Made by a program: the position numbers and the translations under genes. A DNA stretch of 64,000 bases from Amblyornis subalaris (lineage: Eukaryota; Chordata; Aves; Passeriformes; Ptilonorhynchidae). The DNA is taken from the NCBI GenBank assembly GCA_018881555.1, contig JACAXG010000071.1, positions 133,663 through 197,662 on the forward strand, read 5' to 3'. The notes below the pieces were generated by a model that searched no databases, was not told where the DNA came from, and saw nothing but the letters and a program-made list of their open reading frames with translations. The stretch's first letter is position 1. Each line of letters opens with the position of its first letter. Positions 39,001 to 47,521 of the stretch are shown one piece after another.

Positions 39001-40102
39001 GCACAACGCGGAGGGTGACAGAGCACTTGTGTTCCAAGTGACAAGAATAAACATGATCCGAATCACAGAATCCCTGAATGGTTTGGGTGGGAAGCGACCT
39101 TAAAGCTCCTCTTGTTCCATCCCCCTGCCACGGACAGGGACACCTTCTTAGAGGATAAAAACACCAACATCATCCAGGTTTGTATTTTCCCCACTCAAGT
39201 GAGACAAGCAGCACAACAGAACCTACAAAGATGACACCGCTTTGGATCCAAGCTCGCAGCCTCGGGGCGTCTGACACGCTCCTCGCTGAGCCCACAGCCC
39301 GTCTGCACAGAACCACCGCGTCAGACAGCACAGAGAGCCAGGCACCGCTCTGCAATCACTGCTGGAGCTTCCCCCCGTCCCCCAGGAACGCAGCCCCCAG
39401 CCTGGGCCGCCTTCCCAAGCGCAGCATCCCCGGCACAGCATCCCAGGCCATCCTCCCACCGCCACCGCAGCGCTCGCAGCCGCTGGCACGGCTGGGGGAA
39501 GGATTCCCAGGCTCTGGCAAGGAAACAGCAGGTTACACAGCTAAGGGAGGAGGGTTTGGGTTGTTTGGCCGGAAGGTTGTGATTTGGGCAGTTGCAGACG
39601 CTGCAGCAGGAGGGGAGGGATGGAGGGATGGATGGGAGATCGAGGGTGTTCAGTCCCGGAGCCCCGCTCCGGATCCCGCCGCGGCTCTGCAGGATCAAAA
39701 CCCGAGTTTGGCTTTCAAAGAAGGAAAAAAGTCCAAACTGAGCAATACGAGGCGATTTTCGCTGAGCAGTAGCGGANCCCCCGCCGTCCGTCCCCCCCTC
39801 CCCGGCGGCCCCTGCCCGTGCCCCCGGCCGCGGTACCTGTAGTAGCTGAGCAGCCCATTGCTGAGCACGAACCAGCGGCGCTGGTAGCCCTTCAGGTAGT
39901 TGGTCCACTTGAAGAGCCACCCCTTGTAGGTGTCGGAGCCCGGGGGGGCGGCGGGCGGCCCCCCCGCCGGGCCCCCGCCGCCGCGGCCGCCCGGCTCGCC
40001 GCTCATGGCCGGCAGCTCGTGGCAGGCCAGGCAGGGGACGGCGCTGAGGAGCGAGACCAGCCCGCGGGTGCCGCCGCCGCAAAGCGCGGCCGCCTTCCCC
40101 AT
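14871..40102 (-). CDS. OSBP2: OSBP2 (ORP4), partial: coding exons 1 and 2
   Basis: Oxysterol-binding protein 2 is a lipid-transfer protein that binds sterols and phosphatidylinositol 4-phosphate at membrane contacts. CDS = join of 39837-40102 and 14871-15079 on the minus strand, 158 codons plus one base; the coiled-coil/FFAT region and sterol-binding ORD domain would lie beyond the left edge. Together the two exons rebuild a complete N-terminal pleckstrin-homology domain (about residues 58-145). OSBP2 is chosen over OSBP because of the MGKAAA start, the [12 protein letters not shown] segment (human OSBP2 has a PCLSCH-like stretch), NYLKGYQRR with L rather than I, and [20 protein letters not shown]. 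Splicing: exon 1 ends AG|GTACCG, exon 2 begins CGCAG|GACGCAG, restoring Arg at the junction as in human (SYYR-x-Q-x-EMAH). No exon 3 signal was found between 1 and 14870, so intron 2 is probably longer than 14.8 kb. Confidence 0.94.
15513..16080 (+). mobile_element. CR1 LINE 3' fragment, long copy
   Basis: Same extent as 3641-4183; begins about 430 bp beyond OSBP2 exon 2, inside intron 1. Confidence 0.9.
18974..19372 (-). mobile_element. CR1 LINE 3' fragment
   Basis: ATCATGGAATGATGGAAAG to the CCTTCTCCTCTCCAGGTGAAC block. Six Ns within 200 bp. Confidence 0.9.
20370..20441 (+). mobile_element. CR1 LINE 3' stub
   Basis: Terminal GATGAGCTTTAAGGTCCC and a degenerate octamer tail only. Confidence 0.75.
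21704..22005. repeat. 48-bp minisatellite built from a 12-bp subunit, with a 105-N gap
   Basis: GAGGGATGCAATCC-type starts lie at 21751, 21893, 21941 and 21989. The last three are 48 bp apart and the interval across the gap is 142 bp, close to three units. Inside each unit CTGGCTGCAATC recurs about every 12 bp. The N run is 21788-21892. Confidence 0.88.
23668..23810. repeat. 33/39-bp minisatellite
   Basis: GGGCATGGAGCTGGGAATGG starts at 23671, 23704 and 23737 (33-bp spacing), then a variant at 23776 after 39 bp, with a GCTGTGGAGAGCCAG insert shared by the last two copies. Confidence 0.85.
24700..24800. repeat. Diverged 50-bp tandem duplication
   Basis: Two adjacent units each run ATCTCTnTnTGGATGA, then ATATT(T)CCT, then GATAG, then ATCTAGATGCAG or ATCCGGATGCAA. 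Mismatches are scattered, so the duplication is not recent. Confidence 0.7.
25704..25967 (+). mobile_element. CR1 LINE 3' fragment
   Basis: AATGGCTTCCCACTGCCAG to CCCATGAATCTATAG; complete 3' block. Confidence 0.88.
26548..26862 (-). mobile_element. CR1 LINE 3' fragment
   Basis: TCATGGAATCACGGAATGGG through AAGTCCCTCTCCAGCTCTC; a small deletion removes the usual GCAGGGACA. Confidence 0.88.
28495..28548. repeat. GGTATAATGG cluster (AT-rich)
   Basis: GGTATAATGG occurs twice, with partial copies GGTAATGGTATA and TATTATACGG between and after, a locally self-complementary AT-rich patch. Confidence 0.6.
28863..29256 (+). mobile_element. CR1 LINE 3' fragment
   Basis: GGGATTGTTCAGCCTGGAAAAG to AGGATTCTGTGATT; well preserved. 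Confidence 0.9.
30482..30562 (-). mobile_element. Possible CR1 LINE 3' stub
   Basis: AATCACAGAATGGCCC start only; the body is too diverged for certainty. Confidence 0.4.
31836..32062 (-). mobile_element. CR1 LINE 3' fragment, CATCCAGTCCAGCTCC subfamily
   Basis: AGAATCACAGAATTTCCTGAG, then CACCCCAACAATCCCATCC and CTCTGGCAGCCTTGGGGCC. Shares this subfamily only with 53041-53243. Confidence 0.88.
35034..35163 (-). mobile_element. CR1 LINE 3' fragment, truncated
   Basis: CACGGAATGGTTTGGATGG to CACTTCCAGGGATGGGG. Confidence 0.88.
35930..36312 (+). mobile_element. CR1 LINE 3' fragment
   Basis: GGGGCTGGAGCCCCAGGAG through GGCCTTGGCAGTGTTGG; the octamer tail is not preserved. Confidence 0.88.
39061..39150 (-). 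mobile_element. CR1 LINE 3' stub
   Basis: ATCACAGAATCCCTGAATGG to GGACACCTTC, then cut. Confidence 0.82.
39837..40102 (-). CDS. OSBP2: OSBP2 coding exon 1 (N-terminus and first half of PH domain)
   Basis: The ATG is at 40102-40100 and the donor GTACCG starts at 39836. The exon holds 88 codons plus two bases. Residues 1-57 are a short Gly/Pro/Ala-rich leader. Residues 58-88 start the PH domain with the signature [20 protein letters not shown]. The human protein has a leader of well over 100 residues before the PH domain, so this bird leader is short. A second in-frame Met (residue 33, PAMSGEP) could serve as an alternative start. The start was chosen because MGKAAA matches the mammalian N-terminus and it lies in a CpG-rich promoter context. 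Confidence 0.95.
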
Positions 40103-40185
40103 AGACCCCGCGGGGCCCGGCCNAGGCTCCGCCGCTCCCGGGGCGGCCCCGGCCCGTCCGCACCGACCGGGGGCGGCGCCGCCGC

Positions 40186-40193
40186 CACGTGAC
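40186..40193. promoter_or_regulatory. E-box CACGTGAC
   Basis: CACGTG with a flanking AC (USF/TFE3-type core) lies about 85 bp upstream of the OSBP2 ATG inside the CpG island. Confidence 0.45.
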
Positions 40194-40199
40194 CGCCAT

Positions 40200-40235
40200 G
40201 GGGGGGGGGGGGGCGGGGGAGGGTGAGGGTGAGGG
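40200..40235 (+). promoter_or_regulatory. G-quadruplex-like tract
   Basis: A run of 14 G is followed by CGGGGGAGGGTGAGGGTGAGGG, giving more than four G-triplets with 1-3 base loops on the non-coding side of OSBP2. Confidence 0.6.
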
Positions 40236-40306
40236 CGGAGGCGGCGCGCGCCCCCCGGCGGCGGGGCGGGAACGGCTCGCGCCGCCCCCGCCCTCACCCC
40301 CCCCCC

Positions 40307-40336
40307 CCGCCATTTTGACCCCCCGCCGCCATTTCG
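40307..40336 (-). promoter_or_regulatory. Two YY1-type sites (AAAATGGCGG, GAAATGGCGG)
   Basis: On the OSBP2 sense strand GAAATGGCGG is followed 18 bp later by AAAATGGCGG. YY1 sites of this form usually lie just downstream of the start site in the sense orientation, which would place OSBP2 initiation near 40340. Confidence 0.5.
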
Positions 40337-41040
40337 TGCCGGGGGGCTGGAGCGGGGGGGTGGTGTGAANATTGTTCCGTATAAAGCTTCCCCCAAAAAA
40401 TCCTCCTTGGTGTTGCCCGCCCTGCTTGGAGGAAAAGCCCCGTCCCACTGTCCCGCTCATCCACTTCCCCCACCAGCACACGGGCCTGGATTTTATGCCT
40501 GGAGGCACTGTGGAGGCCTGTGGCAGGTGCTGCCCGGTCAGGTGTCCCCACATCTGCTCAGGGCTCTTCCCTTCCTTCTTCACTTTCCCCATTCCCCCTT
40601 CTCTTCCTTTCCCTGTTCCCTCTCCCCTTCCCTTCCTGCCCCCCCCCGCCCCCCCCCAGCCCACAGATCGCCTCTCACTCATCTCCCTGATCCGCTCTGA
40701 TCCCCCTGATCCCGTTATTGTCACCCATCACCTGCACAGAGAGTCCCAGCCCTGCCAGGGGCTCGGGGGGGGTGAGGGGACTCCCTAGACCTGGGAAATC
40801 TCCAGAGAGGGCACTGTGCTCCAAGCCTCGGNATCTGGGCCAGGCAGCTCCGAAGGTGAAGAAGACTCCATGCATGGCCCTGGGCTGAGCTCCTGCCCCT
40901 CTGGAGCAAGGTGAGCAATTCCTCCCCCAGAGTCCCTCAGCCAAGAGTACTGCGGACACTGAGGCAGCCCTTGGGGCCAGTCCTGTGTCTGCAACAGCCT
41001 GAGAGTGCTTTGGACTCCAAAGGCTGCTATTCAGAGGGCC

Positions 41041-41402
41041 ATGGAATAGCCTAGGTTGGGAGGGACCTCAAAGCCCATCTCTTTCCAACCTCCTGCCATG
41101 GGCAGGGACACCTTCCACTANCCCAGGCTGCTCCAAGCCCCATCCAACCTGGCCTTGGACACTNCCANGGATCCAGGGGCAGCCACAGCTTCTCTGGGCA
41201 ACCTGTGCCAGGGCCTCCTCACCCTCCCAGGGAACAATTCCTTCCCAGTATCCCATCTAACCCTGCCCTCTGGCAGTGGGAAGCCATTCCCTGTGTCCTG
41301 TCCCTCCATCCCTTGTCCCAAGTCCCTCTCCAGCTCTCNTGGAGCCCCTTTAGGCACTGGAAGGGGCTCTAAGGTCTTCCTGGATCCTTCTCTTATTCAG
41401 GN
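41041..41402 (-). mobile_element. CR1 LINE 3' fragment
   Basis: ATGGAATAGCCTAGGTTGG through GGATCCTTCTCTTATTC. Confidence 0.9.
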
Positions 41403-41689
41403 ATATCTTTTGCTGGGAGCTCTTGGGCTGCTGGTGTTTGGGAACTGAAGCCTCCCTGGACANGGAGTGTCCTTCTTGCTGTAACTACACTCCAAACTAT
41501 CTACATGGGTACCAACTTCTCAAAGTCTCATGGATCCCAGCATCTTTTGTGGCTGCCAAGAAGGGAACACACCTTCCCTGGCTGTGTCCGAGGAGAGAGG
41601 AGCCTCACCAGTGCCACTGCTTTCTCCTGTGAAGGGAGGCTGCAAGGAAGGGCCCTAAAGTCAGGAGTGGGCTATCAAATCCACACGGG

Positions 41690-41935
41690 CAGGACTCGAC
41701 AGGATGAGGGGAAACAGCCTCAAGCTGTGCCAGGGGAGGTTTATATTAAATATTAGGAAAACTTTCACAGAAAGGGTTCTAAAGCCCTGAGACAGACTGC
41801 CAAGGGAAGTGGTAGAGNCACTATCCCTGNAAGTGTTAAAAAACACATGAATGTGGCACTTGAGGACATGGGTTAGTGGTGAACANGGTGGTGCTGCCTT
41901 GACTTGATNATCTTAAACGTCTTTTCCAACAATTT
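41690..41935 (+). mobile_element. CR1 LINE 3' fragment next to the IQCD 3' end
   Basis: GACAGGATGAGGGGAAACAG to CTTTTCCAACAATTTAATG; ends 66 bp from the IQCD stop. Confidence 0.85.
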
Positions 41936-42005
41936 AATGCTTTTACCCAAAGAGCTCAGACCCAGCAGCTTTGCCAGGGAGAGAAGAGGGATTTGGGGCT
42001 TTATT
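41933..42005 (-). terminator. IQCD poly(A) signals: AATAAA over the stop codon, ATTAAA downstream
   Basis: AATAAA occupies 42005-42000 and contains the TAA stop. ATTAAA at 41938-41933 sits at the edge of the adjacent CR1 fragment, read on its antisense strand. Either could specify cleavage; the second would give a 3' untranslated region of roughly 80 nt. Confidence 0.6.
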
Positions 42006-42273
42006 TCTTGCCCTTGCGCTTGCCTTTGCCCTTCTTCAATATGGACTTGTAGACGGAGCGCACCAGGTAGCCCTTCCATCCCGCCTGGATGCGGGCGGCN
42101 GCGCGGTTCCTGTTGGCCAAATCCTGCGCGGCCTCCTCCTCCTTCTGCCGAAGCAGCCTGCGCTCCTCCTCGATCTGCGTGTACTCCTGGAGCAGCAGAG
42201 CGTGTTTCTCCATCAGCACGGACAGCTGGGCCTTCTCCTCCTCGTAGACAGCCTGGAGCTCCTCATACTTGGC
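42001..42273 (-). CDS. IQCD: IQCD last coding exon (IQ motif, stop)
   Basis: The acceptor is CTGCCGTCCTGCCAG and the exon starts AKYEELQAVYEEEKAQ. It ends with the IQ motif and a basic tail, then TAA at 42003-42001. It encodes 90 residues. The stop codon lies inside an AATAAA hexamer (42005-42000), so if that signal is used the 3' untranslated region is only a few tens of bases. Confidence 0.93.
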   Translation of the reverse strand, partial: AKYEELQAVYEEEKAQLSVLMEKHALLLQEYTQIEEERRLLRQKEEEAAQDLANRNRXAARIQAGWKGYLVRSVYKSILKKGKGKRKGKK

Positions 42274-45200
42274 CTGGCAGGACGGCAGGGACCAGGGACA
42301 GCAGGTCAGCAGCTCCTCCCCACGTCCCCAGGTGGGGGTCCTGAAACCCATCCCAAAGCCGTGCAGAACTGGGAGCTGAGCTGAGACTTTCCAGAGGGTT
42401 TCCAAAGGAAGGCATGTGCCCAGTACCAGGGAATTTCATGAGATGCCAAGTCCCAGTATCTTGATGCTGCTCTGAAAAATGCTCCCACNATAGAAGATTT
42501 GGGGAACCAGCAGCGTGGGGCTGGGTCTGCCTTGACAAATTCTGCCCCAAACATGGGGATTCTGCCTCTCCACAGACAGGAAACCAAAATAATCCCATTA
42601 TTAAGTATCTGATGGGGGGATCATTCCTTACAATTAGCAGCAGCTTTCAGGCCCCTCCCTGCATTTTGCTGGGTTAGGAATCCAGCAGCTTTTATCCAAC
42701 CCCATAAATAGAGCAAGAACAGGAAAGCTACNCAGGCCTTCCCAGAGGTGAGTTTTGGGGGTGCTCATGTGACCCTCAGCCTGTTATGACTCAGTTGGGT
42801 GCAGGCTGTTGGGTTCCTTGGTATCCAGCACATCCATCAAGGATCCAGCAGGAACAGGAGCAGGATTTGGCTACCAGGTAGGGCCATGAGGATTGAGGAT
42901 TGGAGCAAAACTGAAAATCCTGTTTCCTGGCATCAGATGGACGTGCCTGACAGAATGTGGTGACCCATTTGACCCCAAATACTGTGGGATTTAGCAGTGG
43001 ATCTAACTTTTCCTAAAGCCAAAGCAGCAGTGGACTNCTGGACACACAGGCAGGACAAAGATCCCCTTCCTATAGTTCATCTGGATGGAGAACTGCCTCT
43101 CACTTCCATGGCCTCCTGGGTAAGAGCCACATGTCCATTTGGACAGGAATTTACCTGAATAAATCACCTCATGGTAGAGCAAAGCAGTTAAAGCCCATAC
43201 CTGTTTTTCTGCCATGTCTCTGTCATATTTCTGGATCCAGCTCTCAATTTCCCTCTCCACTTTGCACTTCCTCTGAAACACAAAACAAAGTTGGATCCTT
43301 GCAGGCACCTGAGGCCTGGCAAGAAGTATCCTGAGTGAGAAAACAGGGAAGCTTTGACCCCCAGCCTCATTATATCTGAGTATTACACCTCCTCCCTGGG
43401 ACAAGCTTCCTTCAGCTGACACATATGTGGTTTGCCCTGGTTTGAAGATTCTCTCGAGACATTCCCAAAGGGCTTTATTTGGTTTACAGCAGGGAGCTGG
43501 GGGGTTGAATGGCACCTGAAAGTTGCTTTCTGCAGGAGGAAGTGAACGTGTCTGATGGAATGTGGCAAGTCATCGACAAACTGGGGCAACCAGCCTAAAA
43601 CTGAAGCAATAGAGAACTGCAAAGCATGAACAGACAGTGGGACAGAAAGTATTCAGAAGATGGAGTCTTTTAAAATAAAGAGAGATTTCTGGCTGTAAAA
43701 CAGTTTAGCAGTGGCTGTGCTGCTGTACCACCTGGGGCAGTTTACCTCCAGCTCTGCATCTGTGCTCTGTGGAGTCATTCCTGCTCCATTTCCTGGGTGA
43801 TGCTGCCCCAGGATGTCCCAAGGGCTCCCAGGTCATCGCGAGGCCACACCTCAGCTGTTTAGACCACAAGTACAACTTGTACTTGCTGAGGAAAGGACAC
43901 GTCTGTGGTCAGTGAATCCATTTGCCTGAGTGCTGGAATGAGCTGAGCACTCCACACGCGGCCCTGCTGTGGCAGGAATTGCNGCAGGGACTGCCTGACA
44001 CAGCCACTCTGCCAAAGATTTTGGGGGTTGTACTGCAGCTCTAACTTGGGTTTGATGCTCTGTCAGTGCCCAGCCCTGCTGCCACTTCGTGCTGCACCAC
44101 CCAATGCAACAGTGAGGGATGCCCCATCCCCAGCGTGGGCTTGCTGCCCGTGGGAGGCTGTGCTGGTTTGGAGGGAATACCCAGGATGAGCAAAATGAGA
44201 AGGAAAATGCTCTTTTTCCAGTTCCACATTCTCTGTGTCACCAGTGTGTTCTGCTCAGGGCAGAGCTGTTGCTACAAGGGCCTGAGCCTGCCTGCTGCTC
44301 CCATTCCTCCTCCTGTATCTGCTCGGCCCTGGGGAGGAGGAGGACTTTGGGGTGCTGGTGGGTGAGGGCTGGCCATGCCCCAGCCATGTGTGCCCTGGGC
44401 TGATCCCCCAGTGTGGGCAGCAGGGGAGGGGGGGGATTCTGCCCCTCTTCCCCACTCAGGTGACACNCCACCTGCAGAGCTGCCCCAGCTTGGGGTCGCC
44501 AACATCAAAAGGTTGTGGAGCTGCGGGAGCAATTGTAGAGGAGGCCACGGAGATGCTCCAAGGGCTGGAGCCCCTCTGCTCTGGAGCCAGGCTGGGAGAG
44601 CTGGGGGTGTTCACCTGGAGNNNAGAAGGCTCCAGGGAGACCTTAGAGCCCCTTCCAGTGCCTAAAGGGGCTNCAGGANAGCTGGAGAGGGACTTGGGAC
44701 AAGGCATGGAGGGACAGGACACAGGGGAAATGGCTTCCCACTGCCAGAGGGCAGGGTTAGGTGAGATATTGTGAGAGTGGGGAGGCCCTGGCACAGGTTG
44801 CCCAGAGAAGCTGTGGCTGCCCCTGGATCCCTGGGAGTGTCCAAGGCCAGGTTGGACGGGGGCTTGGAGCAGCCTGGGCTAGTGGAAGGTGTCCCTGCCC
44901 ATGGCAGGGGTGGGACTGGATGAGCTTTAAGGGCCCTTCCCACTGAAACCATTCTGGGATGATTCTATGAAATCAGATTTCCCCTTCATTCAGCCTAACC
45001 TGACTCCTGGGCTTGTCTCTTCTGCCAAGTGCTGGGCAGAGCAGAACTGCTGAGCCCCCAGCATCAGCCACATTCCACCCTGAACACCAAATCAACTCTA
45101 AAAGGTGCTTTTCTATCAAACCAATATTGAGTTTGCTGTGTTCCCGTTACAGCAGATCCCTGGTTTCTCACTGTCCCTCACCTGTCTTGCTCCTGCCCTG

Positions 45201-47521
45201 CACCCTGCCAGAGTCACAGCACAGTGTGAAGGTGTTCCAGAGCTGAGGCAGCCGGCAGGAGCAGGACCTGTGACAGGCTCTGTCCCTGCTGTCGCTGNGG
45301 GGCTGCTTTCCGCTGGAATCAGCAGAGCATGAGGACAGGGAGGGTGTACTCTGACAAACACCATGTGCATCCTGCCAGGAACGAGCAGGGACCAAGGAAC
45401 TCCTTGCAGCAGGCAGCAGCCAGAGCTGACAGCTCTGCAAACAGGCTTAAACCTCCTGTCCCAGAGTTCTCCTCCCCTTTACCTTCCTGAGAACCANCTC
45501 TGAGGCTCGATGCTCCAGCACCAGTGCACTGAACTGTGCTCCCAGGCGCAGAACNTCCTGCTGCAGCCCGGCACACCTGTCCTGGGAAGCTTCCTCATCC
45601 TCTTTTTGCTGCTTTTCTCCTTCCTTCTTGATCTGCCAGATGTCAGTCTTGCACTCCTTCTCCAGATCTTCCATGCTGGTTTTGAGGTTTTCGATTGTTT
45701 TATCCTTCCTGTTAATCTAGACCAGAAAACAAGAGGAAAACCATTGGGAAATGCCAGTGAGGAATAAGGTGGGCAGGAGAAGAAAGAGCCTTGCAAAGAT
45801 GGAGGAGATCCAAGAAGGGACCCTTAGGTGCCTGCTCAGGTAGCACCAAGGACCTGCCACTGCCGGCTGAGGGAAGAGTTAGATTTACACAGGAGCTTTG
45901 GAAACCTTCCCCTGGCTCCTCTGGGAACCTGTTAGTAAAGGCAGAGAGTGAACAAACCACCCTGAGCCCCACTGGCACTGCCACCTGAGGAGCAGCCAAA
46001 CCAGATTCCCTGGAGCAGCCCTCAAGGGCTGGATCAGGCTCCCAGNGACTGTCTGGGGGACGCAGCTCAGTGAGGAAATGCCCAGCTGGGATCAGAGAAA
46101 CGGATTTATTCACAATGCCCTGGACAAGCTGCCAAATNGCACGTAAAAATCTCAAGTGTCTCAATTCCCAGAACTCCAAGGAGCAGAGGGAAATGGGAAA
46201 GCAGGCCCTTGGCTCTGCCAGCAGTGAGCCCAGGACAAAACCTTCTCAGCCAACACCTCTTGGAGGGAGGAGAAAGAGAAGCACAGGTAGAAAACAAAGG
46301 ATTGTTGTCAGGAGCTCTGGGCTTGGATGCTGGCACAGCCCACAGGCTGGCAAGGTGCCTGNGAAGTGCCCAGTCGATTATCTGCACCTCAGCTGCAGAT
46401 AAAATTAAAGATTCATGTAATTCATATAATCACTGATTAATCACAAATGCTCCAAGGCAGCTATTAGAGTCGGGAGTCACAGAAATGTTGGTTTTAAGCA
46501 AGAGTGAAGACAGAGCAGATATTAAAAATGGATTTTAATCAGAGCAATCTCTCCCTGTAATGATTTTTCATGTTGATTCCCTGCAGCAGCAGGGAATGAA
46601 GCAGCTGGCACTGTCACCCTGCCAGGACACCACCACAGCAGTTTGTGCCTGTCCTGCCACTCCTCTGGAACTCAGGGACTTGTATTGTTCAAGCTGGCTG
46701 GTGACAACAGGTTCAAAANATGCCAAATTCAAGTTTTAAAAAAATNAAGTGTGCAATAGGCATCTTTCATTATATTTTACAATAAAAATAGTATNTTTTA
46801 AATTTAGGATCTGGTTTAGAAATTATTTCTGTGACTTGCTCTTTAGGAACTGCAATAAAGGGATCAGCTTTTAGTTACCAGAGTTTTGCTCCAGTAACAC
46901 TTGGTTGGAAAACATATTCCCACAAGATCATACCTCCTCCTCTCGAGTCTGGATGGCTGCTGCCAGCTCTGCCTGTAGAGCTGAGATCGTTTCCGTGTTT
47001 TTCTCAACCCGGAGGGAGCTGTCTCCCATGAACTGAATCTTTTCCTTCTCTTCCTCAGGACTCGTCAGGAGCCTCTTGAGCATCAAATCCCTGAACTCCT
47101 TAAAGGCTTTGATAAACACATCAGGTGCTGACTCTCTCAGGCGAATTTCATATTTCAGTCCATGGTAAAGCAGAGGGTTGGCCAGGAAGAGCCTCAGGAT
47201 GTGTCTCACAGAACGTTTCAGGCGTTGCTCCCCAGCTCTCCTCCTCTCCTCATCCCCAGGGCTGGCCAGCAGCTCCTGCATTTCCACTGAAAGCTTTTGA
47301 TGCTCCAAAAAGCTGCTTGTGAGCTCAGGTCCCAGCATCTTAGCAAACCTCTCCAGGGAGCTGGTAATCCGTGGAATCAACCTTGTGATCTCCAGCTTGA
47401 CAATGGTCTCATCCAAGACAGTTAGGATTCTTTCTGTCTCCGTGCTGTCAGGCTTTAGCTGGTGTGGATCTAACACCTTCATGACACCTACTGGGATCGC
47501 TGTCTTCCCTGGAGTTGCCAT
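42001..47521 (-). CDS. IQCD: IQCD / DRC10, dynein regulatory complex subunit 10 (complete, four exons)
   Basis: IQCD/DRC10 is a subunit of the nexin-dynein regulatory complex that links outer doublets in motile cilia and sperm flagella. CDS = join of 46934-47521, 45483-45716, 43201-43272 and 42001-42273, minus strand; all junctions are phase 0, giving 388 residues (human about 449). Diagnostic matches to human IQCD are WIQKYDRDMAEKQ (human WIQKYDTEMGEKQ), KKEGEKQQKEDEEASQ, VLDETIVKLE, and the C-terminal IQ motif IQAGWKGYLVR at about residues 360-370 followed by a Lys/Gly-rich tail. Residues about 190-350 are predicted coiled coil. The start ATG at 47521 follows a 5' leader exon that begins after TTTTCCTTTTAG near 47734. 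Single Ns sit in exons 2 (45497, 45555) and 4 (42100). It lies between OSBP2 and SLC35E4, unlike human, where it is on chromosome 12 beside TPCN1. Confidence 0.93.
42274..43200 (-). other. IQCD intron 3
   Basis: This 927-nt intron runs between the WIQKYD exon and the IQ exon. No repeat or coding signal was recognised. Confidence 0.85.
43201..43272 (-). CDS. IQCD: IQCD coding exon 3 (WIQKYD micro-exon)
   Basis: This 72-nt, 24-codon exon lies between TTTGTGTTTCAG and GTATGG. It reads RKCKVEREIESWIQKYDR and then DMAEKQ, the best-conserved block of the family. Its length and both phase-0 ends agree with its neighbours. Confidence 0.93.
43273..45482 (-). other. IQCD intron 2
   Basis: A 2.2-kb intron containing a long CR1 fragment (44341-44972) in antisense orientation to the gene. 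Otherwise unique sequence. Confidence 0.85.
44341..44972 (+). mobile_element. CR1 LINE 3' fragment, longest copy
   Basis: AGGACTTTGGGGTGCTGG through the full 3' block to GATTCTATGA, inside IQCD intron 2 in antisense orientation. A small deletion lies near 44770 and NNN at 44622-44624. Confidence 0.9.
45483..45716 (-). CDS. IQCD: IQCD coding exon 2 (coiled coil)
   Basis: The acceptor is TTTTCTGGTCTAG and the donor GTAAAG. The exon holds 78 codons starting INRKDKTIENLKTSMEDLEK and ending VLRK, rich in Lys/Glu heptads. It corresponds to the human KQEAEKQQK...NREAEQALRK stretch. Two codons contain an N. Confidence 0.92.
45717..46933 (-). other. IQCD intron 1 (coding part)
   Basis: A 1.2-kb intron with an AT-rich patch at 46730-46815. 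No coding signal. Confidence 0.85.
46934..47521 (-). CDS. IQCD: IQCD coding exon 1
   Basis: The exon holds 196 codons from MATPGKTAIPVG to TREEE, with donor GTATGA at 46933. It contains the helical N-terminal region, including PDSTETERILTVLDETIVKL and the RHILRLFLANP and KRLLTSPEEEKEKIQFM segments. These align with NVLRLLLSNP and EKLLTSPMEARDKAQFL of the human protein. A continuous open frame reaches further upstream only to non-ATG codons, so the ATG at 47521 is the first in-frame start. Confidence 0.93.

Larger units (their letters stand above)
15080..39836 (-). other. OSBP2 intron 1 (24.8 kb)
   Basis: Bounded by the exon 1 donor (GTACCG) and the exon 2 acceptor. No conserved coding exon was recognised on either strand. 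It contains eight or nine CR1 fragments, three tandem arrays (21704-22005, 23668-23810, 24700-24800) and the 105-N gap at 21788-21892. AT-rich patches with AATAAA-like strings lie at 17770-17830 and 28440-28560. The rest appears unique. Confidence 0.85.
40103..40400 (-). promoter_or_regulatory. OSBP2 CpG-island promoter
   Basis: Very CpG-rich sequence directly upstream of the OSBP2 start. It contains an E-box, a G14/G-quadruplex-like tract and two ATGGCGG motifs oriented with the gene. No TATA box was seen. Confidence 0.7.
40401..42000. other. Intergenic, OSBP2 promoter to IQCD 3' end
   Basis: Upstream flank of OSBP2 and downstream flank of IQCD, only about 1.9 kb apart. It holds a C-rich tract at 40637-40660 and two CR1 fragments (41041-41402 minus, 41690-41935 plus). 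Nothing else was recognised. Confidence 0.6.

Noticed and set aside
39321..40724. A 467-codon minus-strand open frame over the OSBP2 promoter and exon 1
   Set aside because: It runs through CpG-rich promoter, exon and intron without using the splice site. Only the 88-codon MGKAAA exon, in another frame, matches a protein family.
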